DNA of 7,559 bases, from the NCBI GenBank assembly GCA_937885165.1, contig CAKZZJ010000114.1, positions 1-7,559 of the forward strand, given 5' to 3'. Shown here in pieces: positions 1-5,808 of the stretch. The stretch is from an uncultured Caryophanales bacterium (GTDB lineage Bacteria > Bacillota_I > Bacilli_A > Acholeplasmatales > Anaeroplasmataceae). The notes under the pieces are model-generated. The model saw nothing but the letters and a program-made list of their open reading frames with translations, made no database searches and was not told the DNA's origin. The first letter of the stretch is position 1. The number at the start of each line of letters is the position of its first letter. Position numbers and translations under genes: made by a program.

Positions 1-38
1 GATCTACACTCTTTCCCTACACGACGCTCTTCCGATCT
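1..38 (+). other. Illumina sequencing adapter (not genomic)
   Basis: These 38 bases match, from memory, the 3' part of the Illumina TruSeq universal (P5-side) adapter, ending in the diagnostic CGCTCTTCCGATCT. The orientation is that of a library molecule read from the P5 end into the insert, so real DNA begins at about base 39. The local composition is far less AT-rich than everything after it. It should be trimmed and not annotated as biology. Confidence 0.97.
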
Positions 39-86
39 AATAAAAAAAATAAACTAAAAAGTTTTAAATAATAATGATATAATTAA

Positions 87-94
87 AAAGGTGA
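87..94 (+). promoter_or_regulatory. Ribosome binding site of walJ, informative for its start
   Basis: AAAGGTGA matches the 3' part of the ideal AAAGGAGGTGA Shine-Dalgarno sequence. It directly abuts the ATG at 95, leaving no spacer, but lies 6 bases before the in-frame TTG at 101. The spacing therefore argues that translation may start at TTG 101. The 56 bases between adapter and gene are otherwise plain AT-rich sequence. Confidence 0.55.
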
Positions 95-940
95 ATGAAA
101 TTGAAACTATGTGTTTTTTCAAGTGGATCTGATGGAAATTCAAGCCTACTTGAATCTGATAATGGGAAAATTTTAATAGATGTTGGTTTAACAAGAAAAG
201 CAATTTGCGAAAATTTAGAAAAATCAGCTACTGATATGTCCGAAATTGATGCTATCTTTATTACTCATGAACATATTGACCATGTTAAAGGTCTTTTAGT
301 AATACTTAAAAAAGACAATATTAAAACATATATGACTAAAGGAACTTTTGAAGCACTTAAAGGATGTAGTTTTGTAAGAAATAATCCTGATAACATTAAG
401 CTACTTGAAGAAAAGAAAAAAGAAGGAATAATAAAAATCATAAAAAGAGACGAAAACGGATTTTATTATGAAGCTATCAACGTAAAAGATTTTTATGTAA
501 TACCTATTCCTACATTTCATGACGCACTCGAATCTGTTGGTTTTATTTTTATAAATAATATGAAAAGATTTGTCTACATAACTGATACAGGCTATGTTCA
601 TAATGCATTATTTAATTTAATTGAGAATGCTGATGCATATTTGCTTGAGTCAAATCATGACCCTGAAATATTGTTATCATCAGATAGACCTTACAATTTA
701 AAGATGAGAATATTATCAGACCATGGTCATTTGTCCAATTTAGATTCGATGCTTACATTAGCTAAAACTATAGGTGAAAATACCAAACTCATAATGCATG
801 CCCATATATCACAAGAATGTAATTTAACGCAAATTATAGAACTTGAAAGAGATAAGGTATTTAAAGAATATGAAATAGATACAAAAGATATCGATTTTGT
901 AATCCTTAGGCCATTTAGAAGTAAGGAATATGAGATATGA
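95..940 (+). CDS. walJ: WalJ/YycJ family metallo-beta-lactamase-fold hydrolase
   Basis: This 281-residue protein has the metallo-beta-lactamase fold of the YycJ/WalJ (VicX) family, typically about 260-280 residues. The family is cytoplasmic, resembles nucleic-acid-processing hydrolases, is often encoded near the WalRK two-component system, and has been linked to coordinating cell division with DNA replication. Visible motifs are SSGSDGN at 9-15 (family ASGSxGN), the metal-binding HEHIDH at 58-63, a His at 142 (FHD), the metal-bridging Asp164 in YITDTGY, the family signature RPYNLK with GHLSN around 198-215, and HAHISQECN at 235-243. The ATG at 95 is listed as the outer limit. The TTG at 101, two codons in, has better ribosome-site spacing and may be the true start. 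The stop overlaps rlmH by four bases (ATGA), so the two are probably co-translated. Upstream wal genes would lie beyond the contig end. The family assignment is firm, but the exact substrate is not known from sequence. Confidence 0.93.
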   Translation: MKLKLCVFSSGSDGNSSLLESDNGKILIDVGLTRKAICENLEKSATDMSEIDAIFITHEHIDHVKGLLVILKKDNIKTYMTKGTFEALKGCSFVRNNPDNIKLLEEKKKEGIIKIIKRDENGFYYEAINVKDFYVIPIPTFHDALESVGFIFINNMKRFVYITDTGYVHNALFNLIENADAYLLESNHDPEILLSSDRPYNLKMRILSDHGHLSNLDSMLTLAKTIGENTKLIMHAHISQECNLTQIIELERDKVFKEYEIDTKDIDFVILRPFRSKEYEI

Positions 941-1413
941 AAATAACTATATTAAGTGTCGGCAAAATTAAAGAAAAATATTTCACTGAAGCCATAAATG
1001 AGTATGAAAAAAGGATATCAAAATACGCTTTGATAGATAATATCACAATACCTGATGAACCAGCCAAAATAGAAGGCAATATAGCTTTAGAAAATGAAGC
1101 AATGGATATCGAAGGAAAGAAGATAATAAAGTCTATTCCAAAAGGTAGTTTAGTAATAGTTTTAGATATAAAAGGAGAAGCGTTAGATAGTGTTAGTTTT
1201 TCCAAAAAACTAGAAGAATTTATGAATCAGAATTCACACCTTACATTCATAATTGGTGGTTCATATGGGTTGTCGGATGAAGTTAAAAAAATAGCTGATT
1301 ATAAGTTGTCATTCTCCCATATGACATTTCCTCATATGCTTATGAAAGTGATACTTACAGAACAGATTTTCAGAGCCTTCAAAATATTGAAAAATGAAAA
1401 ATATCATAAATAA
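937..1413 (+). CDS. rlmH: 23S rRNA (pseudouridine-1915-N3)-methyltransferase RlmH
   Basis: RlmH is a cytoplasmic SPOUT-class methyltransferase that uses S-adenosylmethionine to methylate N3 of pseudouridine 1915 in helix 69 of 23S rRNA on the assembled 70S ribosome. The 158-residue length equals the family norm of about 155-160. Diagnostic stretches are the N-terminal SVGKIKEKYF, the trefoil-knot cofactor loop FIIGGSYGLSDEV at 104-116, the conserved MTFPHMLMKV region from 129, and the invariant C-terminal YHK ending. The start is supported by AAGGA at 923-927, inside the end of walJ, nine bases before the ATG. The ATGA overlap suggests translational coupling to walJ. In many Bacilli a gene for HtrA lies between these two; here they are fused directly. 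A terminator follows the stop, so this pair forms the end of a transcription unit. Confidence 0.96.
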   Translation: MKITILSVGKIKEKYFTEAINEYEKRISKYALIDNITIPDEPAKIEGNIALENEAMDIEGKKIIKSIPKGSLVIVLDIKGEALDSVSFSKKLEEFMNQNSHLTFIIGGSYGLSDEVKKIADYKLSFSHMTFPHMLMKVILTEQIFRAFKILKNEKYHK

Positions 1414-1416
1414 ATC

Positions 1417-1443
1417 TCACCCTAAAGGGTGATTTTTATTTAT
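1417..1443 (+). terminator. Rho-independent terminator after rlmH
   Basis: A six-pair stem (TCACCC pairing with GGGTGA, loop TAAA) begins four bases after the rlmH stop and is followed at once by TTTTTATTTAT. This is a compact classical intrinsic terminator. It separates the walJ-rlmH unit from the uronate operon that starts only a few bases later. Confidence 0.88.
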
Positions 1444-1447
1444 CTCG

Positions 1448-1476
1448 TTGACTAGTTTATTAATAAATGCTAAAAT
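1448..1476 (+). promoter_or_regulatory. Sigma-A promoter of the uxa operon
   Basis: The -35 box TTGACT (1448-1453; consensus TTGACA) and the -10 box TAAAAT (1471-1476; consensus TATAAT) are separated by exactly 17 bases. Each hexamer matches at five of six positions. Transcription should begin near 1483. That gives a leader of about 29 bases with the ribosome site and the uxaB start at 1512. Confidence 0.82.
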
Positions 1477-1479
1477 TTA

Positions 1480-1493
1480 AGAAAGCGTTAACA
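1480..1493 (+). promoter_or_regulatory. Catabolite-responsive (cre) / LacI-family operator
   Basis: AGAAAGCGTTAACA fits the Bacillota cre consensus TGWAARCGYTWNCW at 13 of 14 positions, including the central CG. It begins three bases after the -10 box and covers the expected transcription start, a position where a bound protein would repress. The candidate binder is CcpA (carbon catabolite repression) or a dedicated LacI-family uronate regulator such as the B. subtilis ExuR type, since both use similar CG-centred pseudo-palindromes. No regulator gene is in the window, so the choice between them is open. Confidence 0.68.
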
Positions 1494-1496
1494 CGC

Positions 1497-1503
1497 AAGG
1501 AGG
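1497..1503 (+). promoter_or_regulatory. Strong ribosome binding site of uxaB
   Basis: AAGGAGG is a near-perfect Shine-Dalgarno sequence, eight bases before the ATG at 1512. It fixes the uxaB start there. The in-frame ATG at 1467 overlaps the promoter -10 region and lies upstream of the expected transcript. Confidence 0.9.
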
Positions 1504-1511
1504 AAATTAAT

Positions 1512-3008
1512 ATGAGTGATGTAAAAAGTTTGCCTTTCATTAATGAGGTAAATGAAAAGAATCCTTTACCAGTTAAGGTTTTACAGTTTGGCGAAGGAAA
1601 CTTCTTAAGGGCTTTCATTGAATGGATTATTAATTCAATGAACAAAAAAGGCGTTTTTAATGGCGGTGTTTGTCTTGTTCAGCCTATGCCTTTTGGTAGA
1701 GTAAAGGAATTAAATGAAAGAGATGACCTTTATACTCTATATCTTCAGGGCTTACAGGATGGTAAAGCTATGAGAGTTCATGAGGTAATCAAAGCTGTTC
1801 AGGATGGTGTTGATCCATTTGCTGAATATGACAAATACTTGAAATATGCTGAATCAGATGAATTAGAATTTGTTATTTCTAATACAACTGAAGCAGGTAT
1901 AGCATTTGATCCAAATGATACTGATTTTTCTAAATGTCCTAATAGTTATCCAGGTAAGCTTTTAGCCTTCTTAAAGAGAAGATATGATGCTAAAAAGAAA
2001 GGCTTATTTATTATTCCTTGTGAATTAATAGACCATAATGGTGCTACACTAAGGGAAGTATTAGTTAAGCTTGCTAAACACAATAATATGGATCCAAAAT
2101 TCGTTAAGTGGGTAGAAGAAGAAAACAGATTCTATAATACATTAGTAGATAGAATCGTTCCGGGATATCCAAGAAATGAAGCAACTGAATTCCAAGAAAA
2201 TTTGGGATATCAAGATCCAAATATGGTTGTAGGTGAAATATTCCATCTATGGTGCATAGATGCTCAAACTGTAAATGATAAAGAACAAGCAAAGAAGAAT
2301 CTGGCATTATTAAAAGAAAAGCTTCCTACAGAAAAAGCTGGATTAAATGTGTTATTTGTTGATTCTATTGTTCCTTATAAACAAAGAAAAGTTAAGATTC
2401 TTAATGGTTCTCACACAACTTTAGTTCCAGTTTCATATTTAGCTGGTATTGATACAGTAAGAGAAACAATTGAAGATGAACAACTTGGCAAATTTGTTAA
2501 AGAATTCATATTTGATGAAGTTATCCCAACAATTAATATTCCACATGATGAGATGGTAGCTTATTCAAATAGTGTTTTAGAAAGATATATGAATCCATAT
2601 GTTCGTCATGAACTTATGAGTATCGCACTTAATTCATGGTCAAAATATAAAGAAAGAGTACTTCCTACTGTTTTACAATTTATTGATTCACATAATGAAC
2701 TTCCAAAACATGCATTATTCTCTTTAGCTTCACTTATGGTATTTTATAGGGGTGTAAGAGTAATTAAGGATAACGCACCAATAGATTTAAAAGATGATCC
2801 AGAATTCATTAACTTGCTTAAAGGATTATGGGCTAATTATGAAAATACAAAAGAAGGTGCTAAGGCTTTAGTTAAGAAAGTATTAAGTTTAGAAGAACAC
2901 TGGGGTGTTGATTTAAATAAAGTTCCTGGCGTTTTAGATTATGTATCAGAAGCTTTATATGAAATAGTTAATAAACCAATTAGAGAAGCATTAAAAGAAT
3001 TAGTATAA
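1512..3008 (+). CDS. uxaB: Tagaturonate reductase (altronate oxidoreductase) UxaB
   Basis: UxaB is a cytoplasmic NADH-dependent enzyme that reduces D-tagaturonate to D-altronate, the second step of galacturonate breakdown. The product is 498 residues, close to the family norm of about 480-500. It belongs to the mannitol dehydrogenase superfamily. The N-terminal nucleotide-binding signature VLQFGEGNFLRAF lies at 23-35, with the FGEGNFLRAF wording typical of UxaB and not of fructuronate reductase UxuB. The catalytic KxxxxNxxH motif is K293, N298 and H301 (KVKILNGSH). The C-terminal part is the helical dehydrogenase domain. The start at 1512 rests on the AAGGAGG site; a 15-codon upstream extension to 1467 would run through the promoter and is rejected. 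It is the first gene of the operon, and uxaA follows after 15 bases. Confidence 0.94.
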   Translation: MSDVKSLPFINEVNEKNPLPVKVLQFGEGNFLRAFIEWIINSMNKKGVFNGGVCLVQPMPFGRVKELNERDDLYTLYLQGLQDGKAMRVHEVIKAVQDGVDPFAEYDKYLKYAESDELEFVISNTTEAGIAFDPNDTDFSKCPNSYPGKLLAFLKRRYDAKKKGLFIIPCELIDHNGATLREVLVKLAKHNNMDPKFVKWVEEENRFYNTLVDRIVPGYPRNEATEFQENLGYQDPNMVVGEIFHLWCIDAQTVNDKEQAKKNLALLKEKLPTEKAGLNVLFVDSIVPYKQRKVKILNGSHTTLVPVSYLAGIDTVRETIEDEQLGKFVKEFIFDEVIPTINIPHDEMVAYSNSVLERYMNPYVRHELMSIALNSWSKYKERVLPTVLQFIDSHNELPKHALFSLASLMVFYRGVRVIKDNAPIDLKDDPEFINLLKGLWANYENTKEGAKALVKKVLSLEEHWGVDLNKVPGVLDYVSEALYEIVNKPIREALKELV

Positions 3009-3023
3009 AAAAGGACAAAATAT

Positions 3024-4502
3024 ATGAATGATTACATAATCATCCATAAGGCTGATAATGTTGCCGTGGTATTAAGACCACATAAAAAAGGTGAAGTCGT
3101 TGAAGGCGTTACCTTAGTAGAAGATATTCCACAAGCACATAAAGTAGCCTTAAAGGATATTAAAAAAGGCGAAAATATAATTAAATATGGTAATCCCATT
3201 GGTCACGCAACAAAGGATATCAAAAAAGGAAGTCATGTTCATGTTCAAAATGTAGAAACGAATTTAGATGATGTTATCAATTATAGATATGAACCAAATT
3301 ATCCAGAAGTATTAGGGTATAAATCAGATAGACGTGTTGATGTTTATGAAAGAAAAAATGGTGAATATGGTATTAGAAATGAATTATGGATAGTTCAGAC
3401 TGTTGGCTGTGTTTCTGGCATGGCAAGGGATATAATCGAAAAATTTAAAGCTGAAAACGACACATCTAAAATTGATGGTATCTACACATTCACACATCCT
3501 TTTGGTTGTTCACAGATGGGTGATGACTTAAATCTAACAAGAAAATTACTTCAGGATATGGTTAAGCATCCTAATGCCGGAGGCGTTTTGGTTTTAGGAC
3601 TTGGATGTGAAGAAAATCAAATGTCTACATTTAAAGAAACTTTAGGCGAATATGATGAAGAAAGAACAAGATTCTTAGTTAGCCAAGATGTAGAAGATGA
3701 AGTTGCTGAAGGCGTAAAATTATTAAAAGAATTATATGATAAAATGAAAGATGACAAGAGAGTAAATAGACCTCTTAGTGTCTTACGTATCGGTCTTAAA
3801 TGTGGTGGATCTGATGGTATGAGTGGTATTACTGCCAACCCACTTTTGGGTCGTTTATCTGACTTTTTATCATTAAATGATGCATCTACAGTTTTAGGTG
3901 AAGTTCCTGAAATGTTCGGTGCTGAACAGTTACTTATGGCCCGTGCAAAGGATGAAGAAACTTTTGAAAAAATTGTTAAATTAATCAATGATTTCAAAGT
4001 TTATTTCAAGAATCATCATCAAGTCATATATGATAACCCTTCACCAGGTAATAAAAATGGTGGTATCACAACCTTAGAAGATAAATCTTTAGGTTGTGTT
4101 CAAAAAGGTGGAGCATCTAAAGTAAATGATGTACTTGAAATGGGCGATAGAATAAAAGAAAAGGGTTTAAGTCTTCTTACAACACCAGGTAATGATTTAG
4201 TTGCTGTAACAACTTTAGCATGTAGCGGCTGTCAGATGGTACTTTTTACAACAGGAAGAGGTACACCATTTGGTGGTTTCGTTCCTACAGTTAAAATCGC
4301 AACTAATACAGCTCTCGCAACTAAAAAGCAAAACTGGATTGATTATAATGCCGGTGATTTGGTTGATAAGAAGAATATGGATGAATTACTTGAGGATTTC
4401 ATAGATTTAATTTGTGATATCGCATCAGGTAAAAAACAAGCTAAAAATGAAATTAATAATTTTAGAGAAATATCCATTTTTAAAGATGGTGTAGTTCTTT
4501 AA
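3024..4502 (+). CDS. uxaA: Altronate dehydratase UxaA
   Basis: UxaA removes water from D-altronate to give 2-keto-3-deoxy-D-gluconate in the cytoplasm. The family is iron-dependent. The 492-residue protein is full length and carries both family parts: an N-terminal SAF-type domain (about 1-80, with HKADNVAVVL near the start and IKYGNPIGHATKDI around 53-66) and the large GD/AH catalytic domain from about 105 to the end. Conserved cysteine-bearing motifs are TVGC (Cys129), HPFGCSQ (Cys162), GLGCEENQ (Cys195), LKCGGSDG (Cys260) and CSGC (Cys400 and Cys403); some of these probably serve the metal site. AAAGGA lies eight bases before the ATG. Its TAA stop shares one base with the ATG of the following lipoprotein gene, which implies translational coupling. 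Galactarate and D-glucarate dehydratases are relatives, but the attached SAF domain and the operon partners point to altronate. Confidence 0.95.
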   Translation: MNDYIIIHKADNVAVVLRPHKKGEVVEGVTLVEDIPQAHKVALKDIKKGENIIKYGNPIGHATKDIKKGSHVHVQNVETNLDDVINYRYEPNYPEVLGYKSDRRVDVYERKNGEYGIRNELWIVQTVGCVSGMARDIIEKFKAENDTSKIDGIYTFTHPFGCSQMGDDLNLTRKLLQDMVKHPNAGGVLVLGLGCEENQMSTFKETLGEYDEERTRFLVSQDVEDEVAEGVKLLKELYDKMKDDKRVNRPLSVLRIGLKCGGSDGMSGITANPLLGRLSDFLSLNDASTVLGEVPEMFGAEQLLMARAKDEETFEKIVKLINDFKVYFKNHHQVIYDNPSPGNKNGGITTLEDKSLGCVQKGGASKVNDVLEMGDRIKEKGLSLLTTPGNDLVAVTTLACSGCQMVLFTTGRGTPFGGFVPTVKIATNTALATKKQNWIDYNAGDLVDKKNMDELLEDFIDLICDIASGKKQAKNEINNFREISIFKDGVVL

Positions 4503-5791
4503 TGAAAAAACATCTGAAAATTATAATATTTTTAATTCCGATTTTGTTTTTAATAAGCTGTAGTACTAAAAACAATATATCAAGTGATAATATACCTGTT
4601 ACTACTGATAATATATCTGCTAATACAACGTCATCAGAACCTATTACTTCTACAACAACTGATGTTTCTACAACAAATATCAGTTATGTAACAAAATACA
4701 ACAATAATTTCATCTCAAAATATGCTAAAAATTATTCTTATTCTACAGGTAATTATTTTAATGCTGATTCAATTTCAATATATAGAGGTGTACTTATTGT
4801 AAGTACTGATTTAGTTGATTTAATAGGTATGCCTGATTATGATGAATTTACTGATATAAAACCACTGCCATCATCAATTTATAACAATAAAAAATTTATA
4901 GGCATTGGTTATCTTAAAATCACTTATAAGTCAATAGAAAGTGCTAAATTATATTATTCACTTGATAAATCATATAATCACTCATATGAACTTGATAAAA
5001 CTACAGGTTATATTACAAAAGAATTTAATTTATCTAAAGCCAGCTATTTTAAAATAGATGCAGGAAAATCTATGCTTTATATTAAATCAATTGAATTATC
5101 AGTTGATGAAAATGATTATAATGAAACTACTTTGTCATATACTGGTTTTAGAGTAAATCCTAAAGAATATGATATGAATAATTTAGTATCAGGAGTTACT
5201 AAAAGAAGTATCGATATATTAGAATATAAAGACAATAATTATTTTGTTAAAGACACTTTAGAATATATTTATTATGACAGAGATGATGCATATTATATAT
5301 TATCATCCGATAATGTAGATGATGATTTATATTCTAAAATGGTATTAACTAATCCAGTAGATGTTGCGAATTATTATCTTTTATTTAATGATTTTCCAGT
5401 TAATTATTATGATAAATCAGATGCAACTGAATTATATTATGATGATTTCATAAAAGATGATTTAAGATGCGTATCTGAATATTCTAGAACTGATGGTTAT
5501 GTTAAATCAGTGCCTATGAATTATAACAATGGAGCTATTAAATATTATGAGCTTGATATTAAACTTGAAGATGGATATGAACCAACTAACAGGGGCGTAG
5601 GAAGAATTGTAATATTTACTAACGGTTTTAAAGGCAACGGTTATGATGATAGTCCTGTTATAGTATATACTGATGATCATTATATAACATTTAATGAATA
5701 TAATAATGCTGGTTCATTCATTAATAGATTTAACGCACAAGGAGTTCCAACTCCATATTCTTGGACAAATATAAATACAATTGAAATTTAA
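4502..5791 (+). CDS. Uncharacterised secreted lipoprotein inside the uxa operon
   Basis: I do not recognise a named family. The 429-residue product starts with a type II signal peptide: basic MKKHLK, a hydrophobic stretch to about residue 17, and the lipobox LISC with the lipidated Cys20. It should be anchored to the outer face of the membrane. Residues 21-63 form a Ser/Thr/Asn-rich linker with a small heptad repeat (the 10-mer TGATAATATA recurs 21 bases apart, at 4585 and 4606). From about 70 the sequence is rich in Tyr, Asp, Asn and Ser with alternating hydrophobic strands and no further membrane segment. One part (about 182-198, ending YIKSIE) looks like the closing strands of a beta-sandwich. 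The C-terminal 66 residues (from RGVGR at 364) contain VYTDDHYITF at 388-397, recalling the end of barnase-type ribonucleases, but the usual catalytic Glu and Arg are not obvious. The start uses TAATG overlap with uxaA and has no separate Shine-Dalgarno site. Co-expression with uronate enzymes could suggest binding of sugar acids or pectin fragments, but this is inference only. Confidence 0.85.
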   Translation: MKKHLKIIIFLIPILFLISCSTKNNISSDNIPVTTDNISANTTSSEPITSTTTDVSTTNISYVTKYNNNFISKYAKNYSYSTGNYFNADSISIYRGVLIVSTDLVDLIGMPDYDEFTDIKPLPSSIYNNKKFIGIGYLKITYKSIESAKLYYSLDKSYNHSYELDKTTGYITKEFNLSKASYFKIDAGKSMLYIKSIELSVDENDYNETTLSYTGFRVNPKEYDMNNLVSGVTKRSIDILEYKDNNYFVKDTLEYIYYDRDDAYYILSSDNVDDDLYSKMVLTNPVDVANYYLLFNDFPVNYYDKSDATELYYDDFIKDDLRCVSEYSRTDGYVKSVPMNYNNGAIKYYELDIKLEDGYEPTNRGVGRIVIFTNGFKGNGYDDSPVIVYTDDHYITFNEYNNAGSFINRFNAQGVPTPYSWTNINTIEI

Positions 5792-5808
5792 AAAAGGAGA
5801 TTAAAAAA

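Noticed and set aside
78..83. A TATAAT hexamer before walJ that looks like a -10 box
   Set aside because: No acceptable -35 box lies 16-18 bases upstream. Transcription would start near base 90, inside the ribosome site, leaving no usable leader. The region is simply AT-rich, and walJ may be mid-operon.
938..940. Possible Mollicutes-type code with TGA as tryptophan, since walJ is the only intact gene ending in TGA
   Set aside because: All tryptophans in the conserved genes are TGG, no gene has an internal TGA, and walJ already has its full family length at this stop. The standard bacterial code fits.
1467..1511. A 15-codon N-terminal extension of uxaB from an ATG at 1467
   Set aside because: It runs through the -10 box, operator and Shine-Dalgarno site and begins upstream of the expected transcript. 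The strong ribosome site sets the start at 1512.
3617..3997. A 126-codon minus-strand open frame within uxaA
   Set aside because: It is antisense to a conserved full-length uxaA and has no recognisable motif. The other minus-strand frames at 401-601, 915-1205, 1460-1645 and 2104-2307 are likewise shadows of real genes.
3997..4009. A 13-base inverted match between uxaA (3997-4009) and the contig tail (7517-7529)
   Set aside because: It is short and AT-rich, the encoded frames differ, and the match does not extend on either side. It is most likely chance and not the cause of the suspected misjoin.
4564..4690. Low-complexity ACA/ACT-rich stretch considered as a DNA repeat or CRISPR-like array
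   Set aside because: It encodes the Ser/Thr/Asn linker after the lipobox. Only one 10-base unit recurs once, with no regular repeats or spacers.
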